From the NCBI RefSeq assembly GCF_004919105.1, contig NZ_STGK01000015.1:1-64000 (forward strand): a stretch of 64,000 nucleotides of DNA, read 5' to 3'. The notes under the pieces were generated by a model. It worked only from the letters and a program-made list of their open reading frames with translations. It was not told the DNA's origin and did not search any database. The stretch is from Nocardioides sp. GY 10113. GTDB taxonomy: Bacteria > Actinomycetota > Actinomycetes > Propionibacteriales > Nocardioidaceae. Shown here piece by piece: positions 1-14,743 of the stretch (its first letter is position 1; each line of letters begins with the position of its first letter). The position numbers were made by a program, and so were the translations under genes.

Positions 1-235
1 ACGCACCGACCTGGTGTCGCCGGAAGAACTCCAGCGCCCGTTGGTCAGGCAACCTGTGAAACATTACCCACCGCCTCGGATCTCGGTCAAACCGGCGAGA
101 CCGCCGTTGTCCTCGACCCGTGCTGCGGGTGCCGTGGCAACCTCTCTCCCTCCGGTTTCCCGGGGGCTTTTCCGCTTGCCGCGGCGAGAGAGAACATTAC
201 GCACATGTGTCCCGGATGTGAAATCGGGGCCGACC
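1..235. other. Intergenic stretch at window start, no gene supported
   Basis: I see no coding region with a convincing family match here; the frames that stay open are the kind of antisense openness expected at this GC content. Two things are visible: a loose inverted repeat, CTCTCTC at 142-148 and GAGAGAG at 186-192, lying just after the argH stop, and a 12-base near-repeat, AACATTACCCAC at 60-71 and AACATTACGCAC at 193-204. The inverted repeat could be part of a transcription end for the arginine operon, but it has no U-tract, so this is weak. Confidence 0.4.
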
Positions 236-4590
<4,355 letters not shown>

Positions 4591-4594
<4 letters not shown>

Positions 4595-5826
4595 CGGGCG
4601 CCCCCCGTGACGGCGCCCGTGGTGAGCCCGGCCGCGTCCAGGATGCCCGGCCACGCCGCGAGGAAGGCGGTGACGTCCTCTGCGGTCAGCACGAGCGGCG
4701 GCGCCAGCCGGATCCGCTCCGGCGTGGCGGCGTTCAGGATGAACCCGGCGTCCTGCGCCGCGGCCACCACCTCGGCGGCCAGTGGCTGGGCCAGGTCCAG
4801 CCCGATCAGCAGGCCGGTCCCCCGCACCTCGGTGACCCGAGCATCGGCGCCGAGGCCCACCCGGAGCCGCTCGCCCAGTGCGGTGACGTGCTCGAGCAGC
4901 CCCTCGTCCTCGATGGTGTCGATGACGGCCAGCGCGGCGGCGGCCGCGACCGGGTTGCCGCCGAAGGTGGTGCCGTGGTTGCCGGGGTCGAACAGCTTCC
5001 CGGTGCCGCCGGTCGCGATGCACGCGCCGATCGGGATCCCGCCGGCCAGGCCCTTGGCCAGCGTGACGATGTCGGGCACGACGGGCTCGGCGACCAGGTC
5101 GGGGTGCTGGTGGGCGAACCAGGAGCCCATCCGGCCGATCCCGGTCTGCACCTCGTCCAGCCACAGCAGCGCGCCGCGCTCGTGGGTGATCCGGCGGGCC
5201 GCGGGCAGGTAGTCGCGCGGAGGTACGACGACCCCCGCCTCGCCCTGGACCGGCTCGATGACCACGGCGGCGGTGGTCTCGTCGACCGCCGCCTCCAGCG
5301 CGGCCGCGTCGCCGTAGGGGACGAACACCACGTCGCCGGGCAGCGGCTCGAAGGGCGCCCGGTAGGCCTCCTTGGCGGTGAGCGCCAGCGCGCCCATCGT
5401 GCGCCCGTGGAACGCGCCCTCGGTGGCGACCACCCGGGTGCGGCCGGTGCGCCGGGTCAGCTTGAACGCCGCCTCGTTCGCCTCGGTGCCGGAGTTGGTG
5501 AAGAAGACCCGGCCCCCCAGGTCGCCCAGGCCGAGCAGCGCGAGCAACCGCTCGGCAAGCCGGATCTGAGGTTCGCTGGCGAAGAAGTTGGAGATGTGGC
5601 CGAGCGTTCCGAGCTGCTCGGTGACGGCGCCGACCAGGCGCGGGTGCGCGTGGCCCAGCGCGTTCACCGCGATGCCACCGAGCAGGTCGACGTACTCGCG
5701 GCCGTCGGCGTCCCACACGTGGGCGCCGGTGCCGCGGGTCAGGACCAGCTTGGGCGCGCCGAACGTGTTCATCAGCGCACCGGCGTACCGCTCGGTCCAG
5801 GCGTGCTGGCTGGACTGGCCGTTCAT
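4591..5826 (-). CDS. argD: Acetylornithine aminotransferase
   Basis: A 411-residue PLP-dependent class III aminotransferase that converts N-acetylglutamate semialdehyde to N-acetylornithine with glutamate as amino donor. The PLP-binding lysine is K258 in TLAKGLAGG; the cofactor aspartate lies in [12 protein letters not shown] (about 221-232), and [10 protein letters not shown] is at 111-120. The protein is normal in length. The ATG at 5826 overlaps the argB stop (ATGA), and its own stop overlaps the argF start the same way, so translation of argB-argD-argF is probably coupled. Confidence 0.95.
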
Positions 5827-6791
5827 GCGCTCTGCCCCGCCTGCTTGGCCTTGCGGGTCTTGGTGGTGACACCGGGCAGCACCTGGGTGCCGACCCCCTC
5901 GTCGGTGAAGAGCTCCAGGAGCACCGCGTGCTTCTCCCGGCCGTCGACCACGGTGGCCCGCTTCACGCCGCCCTGGACGGCGCTCAGGCACGCGCCCATC
6001 TTCGGGATCATGCCGCTGGCCAGGTCCGGGAGGATCGCCTCGAGCGCCTCGGGGCTGATCTCACCGATCACCTCCTCGGGATCGGGCCAGTCCAGGTACA
6101 GACCCTCGACGTCGGTCAGAACCAGGAGCTTCTCGGCCCCCAGCGCGACGGCCAGGGACGCTGCGGCGGAGTCGGCGTTCACGTTGTGCGCGACCCCGTC
6201 GACGTCCGGAGCGATGCTGGAGACCACGGGGATCCGACCTGCCTCGATCAGGTCGAGGACGGCCTCGGGCCGCACCTCGGTGACCTCGCCGACGAGACCG
6301 AGGTCCACCTCCTGGCCGTCGACCACGGTGCCGGTGGCCTCGGCGGTGAAGAGGCCGGCGTCCTCGCCGGAGAGTCCCACCGCGAGCGGGCCGTGCTCGT
6401 TGATCAGCCCGACGAGCTCGCGCTGCACCTGCCCGACGAGCACCATCCGGACCACGTCCATCGCCTCCGGCGTGGTCACCCGCAGGCCGCCGCGGAACTC
6501 GGACTCGATGCCGAGCCGGTCCAGCATCTGCGAGATCTGCGGACCGCCGCCGTGCACCACCACCGGCCGGAACCCGGCGAAGCGCAGGAAGGCGATGTCC
6601 TCGGCGAACGCGCGCTTGAGCGCGTCGTCGGTCATCGCGTTGCCGCCGTACTTCACCACGACCACCTTGCCGTGGTACTCCTTCAGCCACGGCAGCGCAG
6701 CGGCCAGCGTGGCCGCCTTGGCCGGGTCCGGCTTGGCCGGGTCGTGGGACGTCGGGGCGTAGGGCCCGGTCATGTTCTCTTCGATGCTCAT
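5823..6791 (-). CDS. argB: Acetylglutamate kinase
   Basis: A 322-residue amino-acid kinase that phosphorylates N-acetylglutamate, often the arginine-feedback step. The phosphate-binding KYGGNAM is at residues 47-53 and HGGGPQI at 80-86; NVNADSAAA marks the C-terminal nucleotide-binding part. A charged, proline-containing N-terminal extension of about 35 residues precedes the core. The ATG at 6791 overlaps the argJ stop as ATGA and is preferred; an internal ATG at 6773 (MTGPYAP) is the alternative. Whether arginine inhibits it cannot be read from the sequence. Confidence 0.95.
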   Translation of the reverse strand: MSIEENMTGPYAPTSHDPAKPDPAKAATLAAALPWLKEYHGKVVVVKYGGNAMTDDALKRAFAEDIAFLRFAGFRPVVVHGGGPQISQMLDRLGIESEFRGGLRVTTPEAMDVVRMVLVGQVQRELVGLINEHGPLAVGLSGEDAGLFTAEATGTVVDGQEVDLGLVGEVTEVRPEAVLDLIEAGRIPVVSSIAPDVDGVAHNVNADSAAASLAVALGAEKLLVLTDVEGLYLDWPDPEEVIGEISPEALEAILPDLASGMIPKMGACLSAVQGGVKRATVVDGREKHAVLLELFTDEGVGTQVLPGVTTKTRKAKQAGQSA

Positions 6792-7939
6792 GAGCTGTAG
6801 GCGCTGTTCTCGTGGACGTAGGCGTGGGTCAGGTCGTTGGTCCAGACGGTCGCCTCGGCGTCGCCGGACTTCAGGTCGATGCTCACCGTCACCGCGCGCG
6901 GCCCGAGGTCGACCAGGGCCGGGTCCTCGGCGGGCGTCGAGCTGCGGCACACCCAGACGCCGTTGATCGCGACGTCGAGGTCGGCGGGGTCGAAGGCGGC
7001 GCCGGTGGTGCCGATCGATGCGAGCACACGGCCCCAGTTCGGGTCCTTGCCGAAGACCGCGGCCTTGAACAGGTTGCTGCGCGCCACGCTGCGGCCCACC
7101 TCGACGGCGTCGTCCTCGGTGGCCGCTCCGCGCGTGGTGATCGAGATCTCGTGGTCGGCGCCCTCGGCGTCGGCGAGCAGCTGCTGGGCCAGCCCGACGC
7201 ACACGTCGGTGAGCGCGACGGTGAACTCCTCCTCGCTGGGCGTCACGCCCGAGGCCCCGCTGGCCAGCACGCTGACCGTGTCGTTGGTCGACATGCAGCC
7301 GTCGGAGTCGAGACGGTCGAAGCTGACCCGGGTCGCCGCACGCAGGGCGCGGTCCAGCGTCTCGGCCGGGACCACGGCGTCGGTGGTGATCACCACCAGC
7401 ATCGTCGCCAGCGCGGGGGCGAGCATGCCCGCGCCCTTGGCCATCCCGCCGATCGACCAGCCGTCCGCCTCGAGCACGAACTGCTTGTTGACCGAGTCGG
7501 TGGTCATGATCGCCTCGGCGGCGTCCTGCCCACCGTCCTCGGAGAGCAGGGCGTGCACCGCGTCGACGCCGTCCAGCAGCACCTGCCGGTCGTTGGTCAG
7601 GCCGATCAGCCCGGTCGAGCAGACGATCACGTCCACCGCGCCGATGCCCAGCCGCACGGCGACCTGCTCGGCGACCCGGTGGGTGGTCACGAACCCCTCG
7701 GGTCCGGTGTAGCAGTTGGCACCGCCGGAGTTGAGCACGACGGCGCGGACGACGCCGTCCCGGGCGACCTGCTCGCTCCACAGCACCGGGTTGGCCTTGC
7801 AGCGGTTGCTGGTGAAGACCGACGCGGAGTCGAAACGGGGGCCGTCGTTGACGACCAGGGCGAGGTCCTTGGCGCCGGTGGACTTGAGGCCGATCGCGGT
7901 GCCGGCAGCGCGGAACCCGCGCGGGTGGGTGACGCTCAT
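6788..7939 (-). CDS. argJ: Bifunctional glutamate N-acetyltransferase / ornithine acetyltransferase
   Basis: A 383-residue ArgJ that recycles the acetyl group from N-acetylornithine to glutamate, releasing ornithine. It is a self-cleaving precursor: the conserved [10 protein letters not shown] is at residues 173-182, with cleavage expected before Thr179, the nucleophile. Glycine-rich GGANCYTG lies near residue 72. The ATG at 7939 has an AAGGAA site about seven bases upstream and gives the usual N-terminus; an upstream in-frame ATG at 7957 would only add six residues. With argJ in the operon the cyclic acetyl pathway is expected. Confidence 0.95.
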   Translation of the reverse strand: MSVTHPRGFRAAGTAIGLKSTGAKDLALVVNDGPRFDSASVFTSNRCKANPVLWSEQVARDGVVRAVVLNSGGANCYTGPEGFVTTHRVAEQVAVRLGIGAVDVIVCSTGLIGLTNDRQVLLDGVDAVHALLSEDGGQDAAEAIMTTDSVNKQFVLEADGWSIGGMAKGAGMLAPALATMLVVITTDAVVPAETLDRALRAATRVSFDRLDSDGCMSTNDTVSVLASGASGVTPSEEEFTVALTDVCVGLAQQLLADAEGADHEISITTRGAATEDDAVEVGRSVARSNLFKAAVFGKDPNWGRVLASIGTTGAAFDPADLDVAINGVWVCRSSTPAEDPALVDLGPRAVTVSIDLKSGDAEATVWTNDLTHAYVHENSAYSS

Positions 7940-8000
7940 CGATGTTCCTTCGTGCATGGTCGGCCGGGAGCGGCCGCGGACGGATCCGGTGGTGGGCGGG

Positions 8001-9565
<1,565 letters not shown>

Positions 9566-9603
9566 CTAGCGTCCCGCGGATCGGAGCCGCGGCGGCCCGC
9601 CGG

Positions 9604-9652
9604 GGCTTCACGGCAACCGCCGGGCCAACCCGGCTGAGACCGCCGTGAAGCC
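9604..9652. repeat. Nested inverted repeat upstream of the ABC exporter
   Basis: Perfect 11-base arms GGCTTCACGGC (9604-9614) and GCCGTGAAGCC (9642-9652) enclose a second perfect 6-base stem, GCCGGG (9619-9624) and CCCGGC (9629-9634), with a CCAA loop. The structure ends 32 bases before the start of the ATP-binding gene. It could be an operator for an unlinked repressor or, if transcribed, a leader hairpin. Nothing else stands out in the rest of the 9486-9684 gap. Confidence 0.6.
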
Positions 9653-9684
9653 ACGGTGAAACCGGTGGCCCCCACGCTGTCCCC

Positions 9685-10698
9685 ATGAGCCATCCCTCCC
9701 TCCCGGCCCCCGGGCCCGGCCCCAGCGCCGAGCTGGCGGTCGACGCGGCCGGCCTGGTCAAGAAGTTCGGCACGCACCACGCAGTCGACGGCGTCGACCT
9801 CCAGGTACGCCGCGGCGAGGTGTTCGGCGTCCTCGGTCCGAACGGCGCCGGCAAGACGACCACGCTGAAGATGCTCGCGACCCTGCTGCCCATCGACGGC
9901 GGCCGGGCCGCGATCTTCGGCACCGACGTGGCCTCCGAGCCGCACCGGGTGCGACAGCTCGTCGGTGTCACGGGACAGTACGCCTCGGTCGACGAGAACC
10001 TGACCGGCCACGAGAACCTCTACCTCTTCGGCCGGCTGCTCGGACTCCCCCGGCGTGAGGCACGCACGACGGCCGACGACCTGCTGGAGCAGTTCGCCCT
10101 CACCGACGCCGCGACGCGCCGGCTCTCCACGTTCTCCGGCGGCATGCGGCGCCGCCTCGACCTGGCCGCCAGCCTGATCAGCCGGCCGCCGCTGATCTTC
10201 CTCGACGAGCCGACCACCGGCCTGGACCCGCGCACGCGGGGCCAGATGTGGGAGACGATCCGGGCGCTCGTCGCGCAGGGGTCCACGATCCTGCTCACCA
10301 CCCAGTACCTGGACGAGGCCGACCAGCTGGCCGACAGGATCGCCGTGATCGACCGAGGCCGGAAGGTCGCCGAGGGCACGCCGTACGAGCTCAAGCGGGG
10401 CGTCGGCGACTCGACGCTGCACCTGCGGCTGGTCGACGCCGCGGACCTGGCCCGGGCCGGCGAGGTCGTCGCCCGCGTGATCGGCGAGCCGCCGGTGCTG
10501 ACCCCGGAGGCGGGCGGGCTCAACGTGGCGCTGCCCGACGCCGACCGGGCCGCGGACGTGCTGATCGGGCTGCGCGAGGCGCAGGTGTCGATCGCCACCG
10601 CGACCGTCCAGCAGCCGACCCTCGACGAGGTCTTCCTGGCCCTCACCGGCCACCACAGCGAGACCGCCGCCCCGGCGGAGACGGAGGAGGTGGCCTGA
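9685..10698 (+). CDS. ABC transporter ATP-binding protein, DrrA type
   Basis: A 337-residue ATPase of a drug or lipid exporter. Walker A is GPNGAGKTTT (about residues 52-61), the signature is STFSGGMRRR, Walker B is LIFLDEPTTGLD, and the switch position reads LLTTQYLDEAD, with Gln in place of His as is typical of the DrrA family. The C-terminal 90 residues form the DrrA-type extension ending LDEVFLALTGH. The stop overlaps the permease start (TGATG), so the two form one unit. Substrate is unknown; resistance or export of a natural product is inferred from the family only. Confidence 0.93.
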   Translation: MSHPSLPAPGPGPSAELAVDAAGLVKKFGTHHAVDGVDLQVRRGEVFGVLGPNGAGKTTTLKMLATLLPIDGGRAAIFGTDVASEPHRVRQLVGVTGQYASVDENLTGHENLYLFGRLLGLPRREARTTADDLLEQFALTDAATRRLSTFSGGMRRRLDLAASLISRPPLIFLDEPTTGLDPRTRGQMWETIRALVAQGSTILLTTQYLDEADQLADRIAVIDRGRKVAEGTPYELKRGVGDSTLHLRLVDAADLARAGEVVARVIGEPPVLTPEAGGLNVALPDADRAADVLIGLREAQVSIATATVQQPTLDEVFLALTGHHSETAAPAETEEVA

Positions 10699-11540
10699 TG
10701 AGCACGCTCACCGAGGACCGCACGCCACAGCGGGCACCCGACGCGATCGGGTCGCCGGCGCACCTGCCGGCCCGCCCTACCGCGGCCGAGACCGTCCGCC
10801 AGACGCTCGCGATGGCCTGGCGGGCCACGAAGAAGATGCGCCGCAACCCGGAGCAGTTCTTCGACGTGACCATCCAGCCGCTGCTCTTCACGGCGATGTT
10901 CGCCTACATCTTCGGCGGCGCGATCTCCGGGAGCGTCGAGGGCTACCTGCCGCTGATCATCCCCGGCATCCTCGCCCAGATGGCGCTCACCGCCTGCATG
11001 GCGATGGGCACTCAGCTGCGCGAGGACATGGACAAGGGCGTCTTCGACAGGTTCCGGGCGCTGCCGATCTCCCGCTTCGCTCCCCTGGCCGGCCCCGCGC
11101 TCGCCGACCTGATCCGGTACGCCGTGGCGGCCACGCTGACCATCGGCATGGGCCTGGTGATGGGCTACCGGCCGGGCGGAGGCCCGCTCGGCGTGCTCGG
11201 CGGCTGGCTGCTGACCATCACCGCCGCGTGGTCGCTGTCGTGGATCTTCACGTGGCTCGGCACCGTGGCGCGCTCGGCGCAGGCCGTGCAGGGCATCGGG
11301 ATGATGATCATGTTCCCGCTGACGTTCCTGTCCAACGCCTTCGTGCCGGCCGAGACCCTGCCGCCCTGGCTGGAGGCCTTCGTGAACGTCAACCCCGTCT
11401 CGCACGTGGTGACGGCCTGCCGCGACCTGATGAACGACGGGGCCGTGACGACCGAGGTCGGCTGGGCGCTGCTGGGCTGCGCCGTGGTGGCGGCGGTGTT
11501 CGCTCCGCTGGCCGTGCGCTCCTACGCCCGGAAGATCTGA
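10698..11540 (+). CDS. ABC-2 type transporter permease, DrrB type
   Basis: A 280-residue membrane protein with about six predicted segments, starting with LLFTAMFAYIFGGAISG and including the ABC-2 signature region around GIGMMIMFPLTFLSNAFVP. It should form the pore partner of the ATPase encoded immediately upstream, with which it shares a TGATG junction. The soluble N-terminal 45 residues are variable. Its 3' end overlaps the 3' end of the convergent regulator gene by 19 bases. Substrate is not predictable from sequence. Confidence 0.92.
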   Translation: MSTLTEDRTPQRAPDAIGSPAHLPARPTAAETVRQTLAMAWRATKKMRRNPEQFFDVTIQPLLFTAMFAYIFGGAISGSVEGYLPLIIPGILAQMALTACMAMGTQLREDMDKGVFDRFRALPISRFAPLAGPALADLIRYAVAATLTIGMGLVMGYRPGGGPLGVLGGWLLTITAAWSLSWIFTWLGTVARSAQAVQGIGMMIMFPLTFLSNAFVPAETLPPWLEAFVNVNPVSHVVTACRDLMNDGAVTTEVGWALLGCAVVAAVFAPLAVRSYARKI

Positions 11541-14500
11541 GCGACCGCGTCGCTGGCCCCGTCGAGCACGGCGGGGCCACGGCGCGCGCCGTACTCACCG
11601 TCGAGCCGGGCCAGCATCCCCGGCGCGTCGCGCTCCGCGAGAGCCGCCGCCCGCTCCCAGGAGAGGGTCGGGGTGAACCGCTGGTAGCCGCAGCGCTCGG
11701 CCAGCACCAGCAGCCGTACGGCGTCCTCGGGCGCCAGCTCGCCGCGGAGGAGCCCCCAGCTGCCGAGCGCGAAGAGCACCACGCCGACGACGGGCAGGTC
11801 CACGAGCCCGCCGCCCTCGCCGGACACGACCGACACCACCTTCGCCCGCAGCGACGCCGCGAGTCGTCGCTCGTCCTCGGACTCCCGCGCCTCGTCCGGG
11901 CCCGGGTGGTGGGCGCACGCGGCCAGCGCCAGCGCCTCGCCGAAGATCGTCCAGGGCGCGAGCTCGCCGGCGTCGTCCATCCCGGGGTAGCTGAGCCCGG
12001 CCAGCGCGTCGGCGGCGTCCATCATCAGCCTCCGCCCGCGTTCGACCTCACCGCGGGCGAACGCGACCTCGGCCCGGCCGTTGAGCACCAGCGCCTCACT
12101 GCCGAAGCCGCCGCGTCCGCGCAACCCGCTCAGGGCCTCCACCTCACGCTCGGCCCGGTCCACGTCGCCGGCCGCGAGCGCAGCCATCGCCATCACCGCG
12201 CGCACCTGGAGCGCGTCGTCGACCGCACCGATCCGCATCAGCACCGGGACCGCGGCCGCCGCGTGCGCGGCGGCCTGCTCGGTCCGGCCGACCTGGGCGC
12301 ACAGCGCCGCGAGCTGGGTGCGCAGCTGAGCCTCGTTCCAGGGCCCGTGCCGGTCATCGGTCAACGCCAGTGCGGCCTCCGCTGCCTCGAGCGCGCCGAG
12401 CAGGTCGGCCAGGTTCTCGCGGACCCGGCTCAGCCACTGCAGCGCGAGCGCGCGGACGACCGGGTCGGGGTGCGTCGCGAGTCGGTCCGACACGTCGGTG
12501 CTGGACGGGCTGCGGCCGTCGGCCCCGATGGCCAGCACCACGGTCACCAGGGCGTCGAGCACACCGCCGGTCCCGGAGCTGCCCGCCGTCTCCAGCAGCG
12601 CGCGCAGTCCGCCGGTGGACTCGGGACGGGTGATCCAGGAGTTCATGATCGCCAGGCAGAGGCTGATCCGGACCTGGTCGACCCGTTCGGGGACCGGCTC
12701 CCAGCCCGTCAGCGCGGTGGCGAGCGGCTCACTCAGCACGATCACGCGGGGGTGCTCCCCGCGGATCGACCACAGGCTGCCCAGGGCGGCGAAGACGGCG
12801 ACGACGTCCTCGGGGGCGGGCGCGGCGAGCGCCTGGCGGAGCACGTCGGCCAGGTTGTTCTCCTCCCGGGCGAGCGCGTCGATCGCGGCGACCTGGTCCG
12901 GCGTGAAGAGCCGGGCGGCGTGACGGTCGGCGTAGCGGACCGCCCACCGCGAGCGCGCGGCGCGGGCGTCGGCGTCCTCGCCGGCGTCCACCAGGTGCAT
13001 CCGGCCGAACTCCCGGACCGTCTCGAGCATCCGGTAGCGCAGCGGTCCGGCCGGGCCGTCCGGGCCGTCCGGGCCGCTGGCCGCATCCGCGCCGGCTCCC
13101 GCCTCGACCACGGTCAGCAGGGACTGGTCGACGAGCTCCTGGACCGCCGTCAGCGCGTCGCCGCCGACGACCGCCTCCGCCGCGTCCAGGGTGAACCCGT
13201 CGGCGAAGACCGCCAACCGGCGCAGCGCACGGCGCTCGGGCTCGGCGAGCAGGTTCCAGGACCAGTCGATGACCGCGATCAGCGTCTGGTGCCGGTCGGG
13301 CGCGCTCCGGTCGCCGCCGCGCAGCAGCGCGAACCGGTTCTCCAGTCGCTGGGCGATGTCCTCCACCGTCATCGCCCGCACCTTCACCGCCGCCAGCTCG
13401 ATGGCCAGCGGCAGCCCGTCGAGGCGCGCCACGACGTCGTCCACCGCGCGGTCGGCCAGCACCACGTCGGGGCGGGTGGCGCGGGCGCGATCGCGGAACA
13501 GCAGCGCCGCCTCGTCGTGCCCGAGCTGGGCGAGCGGATAGACGTGCTCGGCGGCGATCGCCAGCGGGGCCCGCGTGGTGGTGAGCACGCGCAGCACGGG
13601 GGCGGTGGCGACCAGGAAGCCGACCAGGTCCGCCACGGCGCCGATCAGGTGCTCGCAGTTGTCCAGCACCAGCAGGGTCGGTGCGCCGGCCAGCTGCTGG
13701 GCGATCCGGGTCCGGACGTCTCGCTGCTGCTCGGGGGTGAGGACACGACGACCGGCGACGGAGTCGCGGACCCCGAGGGCGGAGCCGACCTCGCTGACCA
13801 GGTCGGCCGGATCGACGACGCCGACCAGCTCGACCACGTGCACCACCGGCTGCTCGGCACCCTCGGCGAGCAGCTGCGCGAGCCGGGTCTTGCCCAGGCC
13901 GCCCGCACCCAGGATCGACACCACCCGGTGCCGCCGCAGCAGGCCGCGCAGGGCCTGCAGGTCGTCCTCGCGGCCGACCAGGCTCGAGGCGTAGTGGCGC
14001 ACGCCCGTGCGCACCGGCCTGTCGCGGGCGAGGAGGTCGGCATGCACGGCGCGCAGCCGCGGCCCGGGGTCGACCCCCAGGCCGTCGGCCAACCGCTCGC
14101 GGTGAGCCTCGTAGGCCGCCAGCGCCGCCGGCACCCCCCGCACCACCGCGAGGCTGTGCAGCAGGGCGACGACCAGGTCCTCCTCGTGGTCGCCGGCCGC
14201 GCCGTCGGCCAGCGCCTCCTGCAGCGGAGCCAGCGCCTCCGGGTGCCGGCCGAGCGCCGACAGCAGCAGGGCCCGCCGCCGGGTGGCCACGGCCCGCGCC
14301 GCACGGGCGCGCCGCCGGAGCTCGGCGAGCGGGCCCGGTCCTCCGGTGGCGACGGGGCGGGTCACCACCCCGGCGAGCAGCCGCTCGGCCGCCGCCAGGT
14401 CCCCGTCCCGCTCGAGGCGGGCGGCGCGGTCGAGCTCCGCGGCGAGCGCGAGGGCGTCGACCTCGACGGCCCCGATGCCGAGCCGGTAGGCCGCCCCGGA

Positions 14501-14743
14501 CCGCGCCACGGCGTCGGGCCCCGTCGCCGATCGCGCCCGGGAGACGACGACCTGGACGGCCTTCGTCGGGTGCTCCGGACGCTCGCCGTCGTCCCAGACC
14601 AGGTCGACCAGCGCCTCGGCACTGAGGCCGCCCGGAGCGTGCAGCGCCAGGGCCGCGAGCAGCGCAGCCGTGCGGTCGCCCGGGACGGTCCGACCGTCCC
14701 AGGCGACCTCGTCGAGCAGACGGAGCCGGCCCAGCTCGCTCAG
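11522..14743 (-). CDS. Winged-helix/BTAD/NB-ARC transcriptional regulator
   Basis: The 1073-residue product has a DNA-binding winged helix at about 1-90, a BTAD-like helical domain at about 95-245, an NB-ARC-type ATPase at about 255-640 (P-loop GAGGLGKT 279-286, Walker B LLVLDNCEH 357-365) and TPR-like repeats to the end, the AfsR/SARP-ATPase layout. The conserved N-terminus LGRLRLLDEV has no ATG, GTG or TTG ahead of it; the only sensible start is CTG at 14743, overlapping the pheT stop as CTGA. It is convergent with the DrrAB-type exporter, whose control is a possible but unproven role. Confidence 0.85.
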   Translation of the reverse strand: MSELGRLRLLDEVAWDGRTVPGDRTAALLAALALHAPGGLSAEALVDLVWDDGERPEHPTKAVQVVVSRARSATGPDAVARSGAAYRLGIGAVEVDALALAAELDRAARLERDGDLAAAERLLAGVVTRPVATGGPGPLAELRRRARAARAVATRRRALLLSALGRHPEALAPLQEALADGAAGDHEEDLVVALLHSLAVVRGVPAALAAYEAHRERLADGLGVDPGPRLRAVHADLLARDRPVRTGVRHYASSLVGREDDLQALRGLLRRHRVVSILGAGGLGKTRLAQLLAEGAEQPVVHVVELVGVVDPADLVSEVGSALGVRDSVAGRRVLTPEQQRDVRTRIAQQLAGAPTLLVLDNCEHLIGAVADLVGFLVATAPVLRVLTTTRAPLAIAAEHVYPLAQLGHDEAALLFRDRARATRPDVVLADRAVDDVVARLDGLPLAIELAAVKVRAMTVEDIAQRLENRFALLRGGDRSAPDRHQTLIAVIDWSWNLLAEPERRALRRLAVFADGFTLDAAEAVVGGDALTAVQELVDQSLLTVVEAGAGADAASGPDGPDGPAGPLRYRMLETVREFGRMHLVDAGEDADARAARSRWAVRYADRHAARLFTPDQVAAIDALAREENNLADVLRQALAAPAPEDVVAVFAALGSLWSIRGEHPRVIVLSEPLATALTGWEPVPERVDQVRISLCLAIMNSWITRPESTGGLRALLETAGSSGTGGVLDALVTVVLAIGADGRSPSSTDVSDRLATHPDPVVRALALQWLSRVRENLADLLGALEAAEAALALTDDRHGPWNEAQLRTQLAALCAQVGRTEQAAAHAAAAVPVLMRIGAVDDALQVRAVMAMAALAAGDVDRAEREVEALSGLRGRGGFGSEALVLNGRAEVAFARGEVERGRRLMMDAADALAGLSYPGMDDAGELAPWTIFGEALALAACAHHPGPDEARESEDERRLAASLRAKVVSVVSGEGGGLVDLPVVGVVLFALGSWGLLRGELAPEDAVRLLVLAERCGYQRFTPTLSWERAAALAERDAPGMLARLDGEYGARRGPAVLDGASDAVAQIFRA

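Noticed and set aside
1..235. Small plus-strand gene or tRNA at the window start
   Set aside because: No tRNA cloverleaf could be drawn and the open frames lack a ribosome-binding site or recognisable product.
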